From Rhodospirillaceae bacterium (GTDB lineage Bacteria > Pseudomonadota > Alphaproteobacteria > UBA6615), in assembly GCA_002724635.1 (NCBI GenBank), contig PBPM01000100.1, forward strand, positions 1 through 64,000: a stretch of DNA of 64,000 bases. The letters are read 5' to 3'. The notes beneath the pieces are model-generated. The model saw only the letters and a list, made by a program, of their open reading frames with translations. It had not been told where the DNA came from and did no database searches. Position 1 is the stretch's first letter. Each line of letters starts with the position of its first letter. Below, in pieces: positions 1 to 8,070 of the stretch. The translations under genes were made by a program, and so were the position numbers.

Positions 1-2
1 CG

Positions 3-398
3 CGGTTTCGCAAGCGGATCACGGAAATGCATCACGCGGTCATGGCGCAGACCGGAAACTCGCGCGAAAAGCTGCTCGACTGGCTGCTCGGCGCGCCGCC
101 GGCGCGCTTTGCCGAGTTGGCGCCGCTAGTCATCGAGCATGCCGGGCAGGGCGATACCGCCGCGCTCGAGATCGTCAGCGAAGCAGGCCGGGAAATCGAT
201 GCCTTGGCGGATGTGCTGGATTCGAGCCGCAGTGTGCCCCTGGCGCTGGTCGGCGGGCTGGCGGCGCCCCTTGATGCTTTTCTCCCCGACCGCTTGCGCG
301 GTTGGGTGCGGGTGCCCCGCGAGGAACCTATCAGCGGCGCCCTGATGCTGGCCCAAGGCCGCGCACCGGATGAAACAATCATGTGGCAGAACCGATGA
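3..398 (+). CDS. BadF/BadG-type N-acetylglucosamine (glucosamine) kinase, C-terminal part
   Basis: This is the 3' end of a gene that enters from outside the window; the frame is open from base 3, so the ATG at 27 is internal. The protein resembles the C-terminal ATPase lobe of BadF/BadG/BcrA/BcrD-family sugar kinases, with the glycine-rich 'VALVGGLAAPLDAFLP' segment and the terminal 'PISGALMLAQG' typical of GlcNAc/glucosamine kinases. Such enzymes phosphorylate cytoplasmic GlcNAc to GlcNAc-6-phosphate, which is the substrate of the next gene. The stop overlaps the likely start of nagA by four bases (ATGA), which suggests translational coupling. Exact sugar specificity cannot be read from this fragment. 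Confidence 0.8.
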   Translation, partial: RFRKRITEMHHAVMAQTGNSREKLLDWLLGAPPARFAELAPLVIEHAGQGDTAALEIVSEAGREIDALADVLDSSRSVPLALVGGLAAPLDAFLPDRLRGWVRVPREEPISGALMLAQGRAPDETIMWQNR

Positions 399-1492
399 GC
401 GGATACGAACGCAGCGGACAAATCCTCACCCCCGATGGCTGGGTTGTGGGCAGGATCAGTTTTGATAGCCACGTCCTAGCCATTGTTGAAGACGACGTAC
501 CGCCGGACGCGCCTCGGATTGTCCCCGGCTTTGTCGACCTACACGTACCCGGCGGCGGGGGGGCAGACGTAATGCAGGGGACGGCTGCGGTGCGTGCGAC
601 GGCGCGGCTGCACGCCAAACATGGGACGACGTCGTTCCTGCCGGCAACGATCACGGCGCCCGAGGCGGAATTGATCGCTGCACTCGCGGGGATCGGCAGA
701 GTTCAGGCGGACCGGAAGCCCGGCGAGGCGCGGGTGCTGGGGGCACATATGGAAGGGCCCTATATCAATGCCGCGCGGCTGGGGGCCCAGCCGCCTTTTG
801 CAAGGGACCCGGATCCGGTGTTCCTCAAGACCATAGCCGATGAGGGCGTGGTCAAGCTGGTTACGCTAGCGCCGGAAATCGAGGGTGGCATCGACATGGT
901 CCGGCAAATGGCCGGCGCCGGGATCGCTGTCCAAATGGGCCATTCCGACGCCGACTATGAGACGGCCCTCGTGGCGATCGAGGCCGGTGCGCGTGGTTTC
1001 ACGCATCTGTTCAACGCGATGTCGCCGCTACACCACCGTGCACCTGGGCTTGCTGGCGCCGCACTTGCACATGGCGAATATGCGGCACTCATTCCCGACG
1101 GTGTCCATGTGGCACCGGGGGCCATGAAGGTAGCCCTGCGGACGATTCCGCGGCTGTTCGCGGTCACCGACGCAACCGCAGCTGCGGGCATGCCTGACGG
1201 CGCGTACCCGCTGGGTAATCACACGGTGACGAAGCAGGGCGACAACGTCTTTCTGGAAGACGGGACGCTGGCGGGCAGTGCGTTGACCATGGATCGTGCG
1301 CTAACGAACCTTCTGGGACTAGGCTTGTCACTCTCAGAGGCCAGCCGGCGATTATCGACTTATCCGGCGGATTTTATCGGCCGCGTGGATCGAGGCCGCC
1401 TGCAGCCGGGCGCTTGGGCCGATCTAGTAATGCTCGATCCGGCAAATCAGCTTGTCGAGGTGGTGGTCGAGGGGGAACCCGTCGAAGTGTAG
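395..1492 (+). CDS. nagA: N-acetylglucosamine-6-phosphate deacetylase
   Basis: Amidohydrolase-superfamily deacetylase that converts GlcNAc-6-P to glucosamine-6-P and acetate in the cytoplasm. Family motifs are present in order: 'GFVDLHVPGGGG' (metal-binding start of the barrel), 'GAHMEGPYIN', 'VQMGHSDADYE', 'GFTHLFNAMSP', 'IPDGVHV' and 'AVTDATAAAG' with the catalytic Asp. The length of 365 aa is normal. The ORF track starts at a GTG (383), but the ATG at 395 forms an ATGA overlap with the kinase stop and is the more likely start. The 3' end overlaps the convergent namZ by 46 bases. Confidence 0.93.
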   Translation: MSGYERSGQILTPDGWVVGRISFDSHVLAIVEDDVPPDAPRIVPGFVDLHVPGGGGADVMQGTAAVRATARLHAKHGTTSFLPATITAPEAELIAALAGIGRVQADRKPGEARVLGAHMEGPYINAARLGAQPPFARDPDPVFLKTIADEGVVKLVTLAPEIEGGIDMVRQMAGAGIAVQMGHSDADYETALVAIEAGARGFTHLFNAMSPLHHRAPGLAGAALAHGEYAALIPDGVHVAPGAMKVALRTIPRLFAVTDATAAAGMPDGAYPLGNHTVTKQGDNVFLEDGTLAGSALTMDRALTNLLGLGLSLSEASRRLSTYPADFIGRVDRGRLQPGAWADLVMLDPANQLVEVVVEGEPVEV

Positions 1493-2625
1493 TCGGCTGT
1501 CCGCCAGCCTCGCAGAATCTCTGCGGCGGACGCCCCCGCATCCAGTTGCACGCGCAGATCGTCGCGTCCGAACAGGTTGTCGATCGCGAAACCAGCGTCA
1601 CCCGCGGGCAGCCACGCAAAGTCCGGATGATTTGCTATCAGCCAGGCGAGCAGGTGAACGCCTAATGCTAGGGCATCGTGATGTGGCCCCCGGCGCGGCC
1701 AGAGTGTAATCCCCCGGAGCGTTTGCCCAGCATCGGGCGATCGGACGAAGAAGATGTCCCTGGACGCGGCGGCGAACCCGGTCGGCCATTCATTTATTGC
1801 GCCTGCCAGCGCCTCGGCATCGAGGCCCGGTGCCGCGACGGCTCGAAATGAGACGGATGTACCTCGGCATTCGCGTATGTTGGTGGCTTCGAGAAGCACC
1901 AGGCCGGCGTAGGCCACGACAGCGTCGGGATGCGAAAGCGCCGGCGACGGCGGTATCCAGCCGAGCGGGGCGCGCAGTGCGATATCCGCCGGGTAGATGG
2001 CGAAGGGGGCCTGACTGCTAACCGGCGCGGTTGCCAGCGAAATCAATTCCCCGATCGTGCGCCCGTGTACGAAGGGAACATCGAAATAGGCGAGTATAGA
2101 CCTTCGCTCCAGCACTGGCCGTGGGCCAGCGAGGGAGGGGCCGAGCGGGTTTGCGCGGTCACATACGATCACCTCGATATGCCGGGCCAGCGCGGCGGCG
2201 GCAAAATTCGCGGCGGTTGCGGCGTATGTGTAACAACGCACGCCGACATCGCGGAGGTCGATGATCACCGCGTCCAGACCTTCCAGCACCACGTCAACGC
2301 GATCCTCGAACCCCATATAGAGGCTGTGGACTGGCAAACCGGTCAGCGGGTCCCTGCCGTCCGCCACGGCATCGCCCGCGCCGTCTGCCAGGCGCATGCC
2401 GTGTTCGGGGGTGAAGAGCCGCGGTGGCGTCCCGTTGAGGGCGTCGAGGCGACGCGTGATGGCCAGGCTCGCGGGGATACGATCGACCGTCGTCGCAGCG
2501 TGATTGGTCAGCAGACCCACCTTCCCGGCGGCGAGCCGGTGGAACATCAGTTCGTCTGAGATCAGGCGATCGAGGCCCGCCAAAGCGCGTTTCACCGGTT
2601 CTGCGCTCTTGTCGAATCCGCTCAT
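1447..2625 (-). CDS. namZ: Exo-beta-N-acetylmuramidase NamZ family (DUF1343)
   Basis: The protein (392 aa) matches the DUF1343/NamZ family: 'GKVGLLTNHAATT' near residue 35, 'LFTPEHGMR', 'LPVHSLYMG', the 'DAVIIDLRDVGVRCYTY' core with the conserved Asp-Arg-Gly-type stretch, and 'VCDRANPLG'. Characterised members remove non-reducing-end MurNAc from peptidoglycan fragments. There is no signal peptide, so it probably acts on imported muropeptides in the cytoplasm. Convergent to nagA and close to a GlcNAc-kinase-like gene, it fits a cell-wall amino-sugar recycling group. Its last residues (Ser/Thr-rich) are encoded inside the overlap with nagA and look unconstrained. Confidence 0.85.
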   Translation of the reverse strand: MSGFDKSAEPVKRALAGLDRLISDELMFHRLAAGKVGLLTNHAATTVDRIPASLAITRRLDALNGTPPRLFTPEHGMRLADGAGDAVADGRDPLTGLPVHSLYMGFEDRVDVVLEGLDAVIIDLRDVGVRCYTYAATAANFAAAALARHIEVIVCDRANPLGPSLAGPRPVLERRSILAYFDVPFVHGRTIGELISLATAPVSSQAPFAIYPADIALRAPLGWIPPSPALSHPDAVVAYAGLVLLEATNIRECRGTSVSFRAVAAPGLDAEALAGAINEWPTGFAAASRDIFFVRSPDAGQTLRGITLWPRRGPHHDALALGVHLLAWLIANHPDFAWLPAGDAGFAIDNLFGRDDLRVQLDAGASAAEILRGWRTADYTSTGSPSTTTSTS

Positions 2626-2676
2626 AAGACTAGCCTAGACCCGAGGTATGTGACGAACAATGACTGGTGCAGGTCC

Positions 2677-2826
2677 TCATACCATGCGGTTCAGCAGAGT
2701 GCCGGTCTCGCCGGCATCCTCGTCCTCTGCGGCGTCTTCGGTTCTGCGCCTGACGTCGTCCCGACGCGCACTAAATAGGTTGCTGCGAGGCTCGAAAATC
2801 CCCGAAACTTGGTTGCTGACCTCCAT
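2677..2826 (-). CDS. Possible 49-aa charged protein, unrecognised
   Basis: A short minus-strand frame in the 413-base gap between namZ and the DUF2794 gene. It begins with ATG and encodes a hydrophilic, Asp/Glu/Arg-rich peptide ending 'ETGTLLNRMV'. No domain is recognised and no clear Shine-Dalgarno site is seen. The amino-acid composition is protein-like, but chance is a real possibility in GC-rich DNA. The rest of this gap (about 2,830-3,038) is relatively AT-rich and shows nothing else I can support. Confidence 0.25.
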   Translation of the reverse strand: MEVSNQVSGIFEPRSNLFSARRDDVRRRTEDAAEDEDAGETGTLLNRMV

Positions 2827-3038
2827 TATTCGGCCTGCCGAAATATCTCGAGTACGTCTCCAAGGTTACAGGCAGCTCTCGCACCACTGCTAAATCGCAT
2901 ATCTGCTGCGGCCCGAAAGGAATGCCGCTGCAATCGCGATCCAATCAATTTTTAGAATTCCGGACTTTTGAGGTTTACGGAAGGAATTCGACCAGAATCC
3001 GAACCACTTACGGCGAGGTGCTGTCCGTGGGGTCGCGG

Positions 3039-3380
3039 CTAGCCGATCGTCCGTAGCCGCGGGCGGCTCTTGATTGCCGCGAGGACCGTGTTCAAGCTCT
3101 CGCTTTGCTTCAGCCGCTGAGGACCCCTCGATACGGCATACAGTTCCGGACGACCACTTTTTCCCGGAAGTTTCTCGATCGCGTAGAGTGGATGTTCCGC
3201 AGTGTGCCGGAAAACCGAGAAGATCGCACGATCGCGTGTGAAGTCCATAGCATAGTCGCGCCATTCACCGGCCGCCACACGCCGGCTGTACTCATTGAGA
3301 AGTATGCGGAGTTCGTTTCGGTTGAACGTGACCTGAGTTGCCTTGCGCTTGGATTTTTGCAGGGTCTGATTGGAACTCAT
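3039..3380 (-). CDS. DUF2794 family protein
   Basis: Small alphaproteobacterial protein of unknown function. The core 'FNRNELRILLNEYSRRVAAGEWRDYAMDF' followed by 'RDRAIFSVFRHTAEHPLYAIEK' is the DUF2794 signature. The ATG at 3380, giving 'MSSNQTLQ', is preferred to the upstream GTG at 3395 because a GGGGTGG purine-rich stretch lies about ten bases upstream. No membrane segment or signal peptide is seen; it is probably cytoplasmic. It stands alone, with a broken secreted-protein gene upstream. Confidence 0.85.
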   Translation of the reverse strand: MSSNQTLQKSKRKATQVTFNRNELRILLNEYSRRVAAGEWRDYAMDFTRDRAIFSVFRHTAEHPLYAIEKLPGKSGRPELYAVSRGPQRLKQSESLNTVLAAIKSRPRLRTIG

Positions 3381-3456
3381 GACAGGTACGCCCACCCCAA
3401 AACGTGTATTCGATAGGACGAGTGTTCCCGATTTTCATACATGTGTCCAGCGCGGC

Positions 3457-3872
3457 TCAATCCGGTGTGCAGCGGGTATCGGTCTCGAACCGGTTGACCA
3501 CTTCGAAGCAGGTCACGTGCGCGACCGAATGGCAGCAAACCAGTCCTCTCTCGTGCCAACTGCGCAGCCGCGCTTGGGCTGACACTAGGCCTCGCCGACT
3601 AGGGAATAGCGGAATCTGCACTCATCGTCGGTGGTTTTGGACATCGCATGGCCGGTGACCGTTTCACCCAAATTGATCGCCGTTCCGACGCTCGCGCCCC
3701 CAAATACAAGAGATGCTGGGTCCGCATATGCCGCCAGCGCAAGCGGTGCGGTAATAGTCAGAATGGTTTTGGGATTCTTTGCATCGTCGAATATCCTCGC
3801 GTTCGGGTACGATTGTGCGATCGCGGGGCTGAAAAATGTTATGACCCCATGCGGGTAGGGACCAAAACGCCT
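3457..3872 (-). pseudogene. Broken small secreted or Cys-rich protein gene
   Basis: Read on the minus strand, 3872-3585 encodes a hydrophobic leader ending 'SPAIAQS', then 'NPKTILTITAPLALAAYADP', 'SVGTAINLGETVTGHAMSK' and 'DDECRFRYSLVGEA', followed by an in-frame TAG (3585-3587). There is no ATG, GTG or TTG between the upstream TAA (3873-3875) and the leader, so the start codon seems lost. Immediately overlapping the TAG, another frame from a GTG (3585 down to 3457) gives 42 aa ending in a Cys-rich segment, 'GLVCCHSVAHVTCFEVV'. From memory, small alphaproteobacterial secreted proteins with a 'DHALSxxxxxDC' motif followed by a Cys-rich tail show this order, so I read it as one decayed gene with a stop or frameshift at 3585. 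That family assignment is inference. Confidence 0.45.
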
Positions 3873-3880
3873 TTAAACGG

Positions 3881-3911
3881 TTGATTTTGCTGCGCCGGGC
3901 GGCGATATAGC
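3881..3911 (+). promoter_or_regulatory. Possible promoter for yfgM-like/bamB/der
   Basis: TTGATT and TATAGC separated by 19 bases lie about 45 bases upstream of the yfgM-like start, in a short AT-richer stretch. The spacer is longer than the usual 17, so this is a weak call. Confidence 0.3.
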
Positions 3912-3955
3912 GGCGTTTCACACTTACGTGAAGTTCTTGAAAAGGAATTTTCTTC

Positions 3956-4600
3956 GTGTCGGATCAGCTGTTCCGAGAAGTAGATGAGGAGGTCCGCCAG
4001 GACCGGCTCCAGAGCCTCTGGAAGCGCTATGGCATCTTTGCTGTCGCCGCCGTGGTCGCCATCGTGGGAGGTACGATCGCGTTCGTACTCTGGCAGAACG
4101 CTCAGCAGAGCGCCCGCGATGCCGATAGCACCCGATTCCTCGATGCCGTCATCCAGGAGAGCGCGGCGGCCGATGCCGCGCTGTTGGAGCTGCGCGAACT
4201 GGCCGAGCAGGGCACGCCCGCATACCGGTTCCTAGCGAGGCTGCGCGAGGGACGGCTGCTGGCGGCAAGAGGCGACAAGGCACAGGCGCTGGCCGTGTTT
4301 GATTCGATTGCTTCCGATGCTGATCTTGGTACGACCTATCGCGACTTAGCGCGGCTGCTGGCGGTGTCAAACGGACTCGATCAATTGTCTCAGAGCGAGG
4401 TTGAGACTCGGATTGGACCGCTGGACGTCGCCGACAATCCATTTCGCGTGACCGCGCGCGAGTTCCTCGCCGTAGCCGCGATTCAAGCCGGTGATAGGGT
4501 GCGCGCGAAAGAGTTTTTGCGTGCTAATCAGACGGATGCTCAGGCATCTGTCGCGTCGCGCGCGCGCGCGACCGAGATTCTCGCCGCGATCGGTCGCTGA
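3956..4600 (+). CDS. YfgM-like membrane-anchored TPR protein
   Basis: The 214-aa protein starts with a cytoplasmic helix ('FREVDEEVRQDRLQSLWKRYG'), then one transmembrane segment (about residues 24-45, 'IFAVAAVVAIVGGTIAFVLW'), then an Ala-rich helical domain resembling tetratricopeptide repeats. This is the YfgM/UPF0070 architecture. In E. coli YfgM is an inner-membrane protein associated with the Sec translocon and periplasmic chaperones. The start is a GTG with an AAGGA site about eight bases upstream. bamB starts two bases after its stop, so the two are co-transcribed, an arrangement common in proteobacteria. Confidence 0.85.
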   Translation: MSDQLFREVDEEVRQDRLQSLWKRYGIFAVAAVVAIVGGTIAFVLWQNAQQSARDADSTRFLDAVIQESAAADAALLELRELAEQGTPAYRFLARLREGRLLAARGDKAQALAVFDSIASDADLGTTYRDLARLLAVSNGLDQLSQSEVETRIGPLDVADNPFRVTAREFLAVAAIQAGDRVRAKEFLRANQTDAQASVASRARATEILAAIGR

Positions 4601-4602
4601 CT

Positions 4603-5946
4603 ATGCTGACGCACCTGACAGCATCTATTCGCAGATACTGGCTTCTACCCTTCGCTCTAGTCTCGCTGGTCGCATGTAACTCGTTCGATTTTCTAGGGGC
4701 CGGCGGCGACCTCCCCCTACCGGGTGAACGCATTGCCGTACTCCAGGCTCAGAACACGATCGAACCGTCGGCGCGGGTTGAGGACCTATCAATCCGCCTT
4801 CCGCGGCCGCAGGTCAACGAGGACTGGCCGCAGCAGGGCGGGTTCGCGAACCATGCGATGCACCATCTCGCCCTAGGCGTTGCACCCCAGGAAGTCTGGT
4901 CACGTGATATCGGAGCCGGCGGCGACGACGATGCGCCGATCCTGTCTGGTCCCGTGGTCGCAAATGGCTTTGTCTACGCCATGGATTCCGACGCTGTCGT
5001 GACGGCGCGGAGAGCGTCAGACGGCGTCGTCGTGTGGAGCGTCCACATCGAGCCCGAGGACGAGGATGACGGGAACTGGGGTGGTGGGGTCTCCTATGAT
5101 CTCGGACGTATCTACGCTGGAACGGGATTCGCGCAAGTCGTGGCGCTCAATGCCGGGACCGGCGCGGAACTCTGGCGCACCGCCGTTTCCGGGCCGATAC
5201 GTTCAGCGCCAACGGCGTTTGGCGGTAAGGTCTACGCCGTCACCAAGGATAATCAGTTGTTTGCCCTCGATGCGGAACTAGGGGGCGTGGATTGGACACA
5301 TACTGGAATCGAGGAGGGTGCGGGCCTGATCGGCTCGGCCAGCGCCGCCGTCGATGGCGATATGGTCATCGTTCCATATTCGTCGGGCGAAATTTTTGCG
5401 TTACGGGCCGAGAATGGCCGCCAGCTCTGGAGCGATAATCTCGCGGCTATCCGGCGCGTTGATGCGGTGTCTGCGCTTGCGGATATCCGCGGGCGCCCGG
5501 TGATCGATCGTGGCCGAGTCTATGCTATCAGCCATTCGGGCCGGATGGTTGCCATCGACCAGACGACCGGGCGCCGGGTCTGGGAGACGGACGTCGGCGG
5601 TGTAAACCAGCCCTGGGTCGCCGGCAATTTCATATTTGTGGTCAGCACTGAAGGTGACGTGGTTGCGCTGGTCGCGGAGAATGGCCTTGTGCGTTGGGTC
5701 ACGCCACTGGGGCGGTATGAGGATCCGGACGACCGTGAAGGGCTGATCAACTGGTCCGGCCCCGTGCTTGCGAGCGACCGGTTAATCGTAACCGGCAGCC
5801 ATGGTGTGGCCGTTGTGCTTTCACCCTACAGCGGCAAGATTATCGGCGAGGTTGAGATGCCCGATGACATCTCGTTGCCGCCTGTGCTTGCCGACGAGAC
5901 CCTGTATTTTCAGACCGATGGCGCGCGCCTGATCGCGTATCGCTAG
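4603..5946 (+). CDS. bamB: Outer-membrane assembly lipoprotein BamB (PQQ-type beta-propeller)
   Basis: A signal sequence ends in a lipobox ('LVSLVAC', Cys about residue 25), so the mature protein is a lipoprotein. Repeated propeller blades of the type 'VVALNAGTGAELWRT', 'LFALDAELGGVDWTH', 'IFALRAENGRQLWSD' and 'MVAIDQTTGRRVWET' identify a PQQ-like eight-bladed propeller. BamB is a scaffold subunit of the BAM complex that folds outer-membrane beta-barrels. The length (447 aa) is slightly longer than E. coli BamB. It lies between the yfgM-like gene and der, the usual order. Confidence 0.93.
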   Translation: MLTHLTASIRRYWLLPFALVSLVACNSFDFLGAGGDLPLPGERIAVLQAQNTIEPSARVEDLSIRLPRPQVNEDWPQQGGFANHAMHHLALGVAPQEVWSRDIGAGGDDDAPILSGPVVANGFVYAMDSDAVVTARRASDGVVVWSVHIEPEDEDDGNWGGGVSYDLGRIYAGTGFAQVVALNAGTGAELWRTAVSGPIRSAPTAFGGKVYAVTKDNQLFALDAELGGVDWTHTGIEEGAGLIGSASAAVDGDMVIVPYSSGEIFALRAENGRQLWSDNLAAIRRVDAVSALADIRGRPVIDRGRVYAISHSGRMVAIDQTTGRRVWETDVGGVNQPWVAGNFIFVVSTEGDVVALVAENGLVRWVTPLGRYEDPDDREGLINWSGPVLASDRLIVTGSHGVAVVLSPYSGKIIGEVEMPDDISLPPVLADETLYFQTDGARLIAYR

Positions 5947-5965
5947 ATCCCGGGGCACACCGCGT

Positions 5966-7330
5966 ATGCAGCCGACCGTGGTCATTGTTGGACGTCCGAA
6001 CGTTGGCAAATCTACTCTGTTCAACCGGCTCGTCGGCCGGCGCGAGGCGCTGGTTGATGACAGCCCGGGCGTAACGCGGGACCGGCGTGAGGGTGACGGT
6101 GCGTTGGGCGATCTTGCGTTTCGGATTGTTGATACCGCGGGCCTCGAGGAGGTCTTTGATGACAGCCTGCCGGCCCGCATGCGGCGTCAGACGGAGCAGG
6201 CGCTCGACGAGGCGGATGTGGTTTTTATGGTATTCGACGCACGCGCCGGGATCACACCGCTTGATGAACAGTTCGCCACTTGGCTGCGTAGCCGTGGGGC
6301 TAATGTTTACTTAGTTGCTAACAAGTGCGAAGGACGCGCAGGTGATAGTGGCGTTCTGGAATCCTATGCGCTCGGCCTTGGCGACCCGATCGCCATCTCG
6401 GCCGAGCATGGCGAGGGGATTCATCTGCTGTTCGATCCAATCGCGGCGGTTGCTCTGGCGCCCGATGAGAACTGGCCCGATGACGACACCGCGGAAAGCG
6501 CAGAGGAAGACGACAAGCTCCTGCGCCTAGCGATTGTCGGTCGTCCCAATGTCGGCAAGTCGACGCTGATCAACGCGCTCGTTGGTCAAGACCGGCTGCT
6601 TACCGGGCCCGAGGCGGGTATCACGCGCGATGCGATTGCGGTCGAATGGATGTTCGGCCGCCAGCGGATAGCGCTCGTTGATACGGCAGGGATGCGTCGC
6701 AAGGCCCGTATTGACGAGAAACTTGAGAAGATGTCGGTCGGCAACTCGCTCAACGCGATCCAGTATGCCCATGTGGTGGCGCTGGTGCTCGACAGCGGAC
6801 AGATGCTGGAGCGCCAGGACCTGGCCATCGCCCGCCATGTTATCGACGAGGGGCGCGCCTTCGTTATCGTCGTCAATAAGTGGGACATGATCACTGATCA
6901 CACGGCGGCGCTCGGCATGCTGCGAGATCGCATGCAGGTGTCGCTGCCGCAGGGCAACGGAACGCCGATCCTCACGCTTTCAGCGACGTCCGGCCGCGGG
7001 CTCGACAAGCTGATGCCGGCTGTCCTGTTGGCCCATCAAGACTGGAACCGCCGGGTCTCGACGTCGGACTTGAACGCCTGGCTGAATGATTCGATCGAGC
7101 GGCATCCGCCGCCGTTGGCGGCCAACAAGCGCCCGATCCGGCTGCGCTATGCGACCCAACCAAAGGCGCGGCCTCCGACGGTCGTGCTTTTCGGCAACCG
7201 ACCCGAGGATTTACCGACCAGTTATCTGCGCTACTTGGAAAACAGCTTCCGGGACAGGTTCCAGCTGTCGGGTACACCGATCCGTGTGCTGACGCGCAAG
7301 GGTAACAATCCGTATCATAACAAGAAGTAA
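5966..7330 (+). CDS. der: Ribosome biogenesis GTPase Der (EngA)
   Basis: Tandem G domains are visible: the P-loop 'GRPNVGKS' occurs at about residue 9 and again at about residue 191, each followed by DTAG ('VDTAGLEE', 'VDTAGMRR') and NKxD-type motifs ('NKCE', 'NKWD'). The C-terminal KH-like domain ends 'GTPIRVLTRKGNNPY', typical for Der. It acts in maturation of the 50S ribosomal subunit. The length of 454 aa is normal. It is the third gene of the yfgM-bamB-der run and is convergent with the SDR that follows. Confidence 0.97.
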   Translation: MQPTVVIVGRPNVGKSTLFNRLVGRREALVDDSPGVTRDRREGDGALGDLAFRIVDTAGLEEVFDDSLPARMRRQTEQALDEADVVFMVFDARAGITPLDEQFATWLRSRGANVYLVANKCEGRAGDSGVLESYALGLGDPIAISAEHGEGIHLLFDPIAAVALAPDENWPDDDTAESAEEDDKLLRLAIVGRPNVGKSTLINALVGQDRLLTGPEAGITRDAIAVEWMFGRQRIALVDTAGMRRKARIDEKLEKMSVGNSLNAIQYAHVVALVLDSGQMLERQDLAIARHVIDEGRAFVIVVNKWDMITDHTAALGMLRDRMQVSLPQGNGTPILTLSATSGRGLDKLMPAVLLAHQDWNRRVSTSDLNAWLNDSIERHPPPLAANKRPIRLRYATQPKARPPTVVLFGNRPEDLPTSYLRYLENSFRDRFQLSGTPIRVLTRKGNNPYHNKK

Positions 7331-7348
7331 GTGGGAGCTGCGGCGAGC

Positions 7349-8062
7349 TCAGGCGAGGTCTATCAGCTCGCCGTGCCGGGTGCAGTCCGGCGAGGCCAGC
7401 TCGACAAAGCTCGCTGTGATGTCCTCTGGAGTTTTGAGGCTCATTGGATCCTCACCCGGGAAGGCCGCCGCACGCATGACGGTGCGCGTCGCTCCGGGAT
7501 TAAGAAGATTGACCCTGACATGGGTCTTGGCGAGCTCGGATGCCCAGATGCGGACCATGGTCTCCAGCGCTGCCTTTGTCGTAGCATAGGCTCCCCAGAA
7601 GGCGCGTGGGTTCGCCGCGGCACCGCTTGTCACCATGATGGCGCGTCCAGCGTCAGAACGGCGCAACAAGGGGTCGAGGGTTCGGATCAGCCGCCAGTTG
7701 GCATGTATGTTGACGTCGAACACATTGTGCCATTCCTTGTCGTCATAGTGGGTGAGCGGCGTCATGTCGCCGAGTGCGCCGGCATTGCCGACCAGAATGT
7801 CGAGCTTGCCGAAACGCTCGAGCAGGGCCGGGCCGAGCGCATCGACACGCTCGAACTCGGTCAGGTCGCAAGGTACTAGGGTCGCCTGTCCACCCGCCGC
7901 CTTGATCGCATCGTCGACCTCCTCGAGGCCGCCGACCGTGCGTGCGACGAGGACTACATGGGCACCCTCGGCGGCGAATCGCTTAGCCACCGCCGCGCCC
8001 ACGCCTCGCGAAGCGCCGGTGATGACCGCAATGCGGCCCGCGAGTGCTCCGTTTTCCAACAT
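7349..8062 (-). CDS. SDR family oxidoreductase (YciK-like)
   Basis: Classical short-chain dehydrogenase of 237 aa: the Rossmann motif 'TGASRGVGAAVAKRFA' near residue 15, 'VGNAGALGD' (NNAG equivalent) and the catalytic Ser-Tyr-Lys set in 'TSGAAANPRAFWGAYATTKAA'. The missing C-terminal substrate-binding extension is normal for this size. It sits eight bases downstream of purF on the same strand and probably belongs to the purF operon, an association seen in other alphaproteobacteria. The substrate is unknown. Confidence 0.88.
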   Translation of the reverse strand: MLENGALAGRIAVITGASRGVGAAVAKRFAAEGAHVVLVARTVGGLEEVDDAIKAAGGQATLVPCDLTEFERVDALGPALLERFGKLDILVGNAGALGDMTPLTHYDDKEWHNVFDVNIHANWRLIRTLDPLLRRSDAGRAIMVTSGAAANPRAFWGAYATTKAALETMVRIWASELAKTHVRVNLLNPGATRTVMRAAAFPGEDPMSLKTPEDITASFVELASPDCTRHGELIDLA

Positions 8063-8070
8063 GGCGTCGC

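Noticed and set aside
1930-2559. 209-aa plus-strand ORF
   Set aside because: Antisense to namZ.
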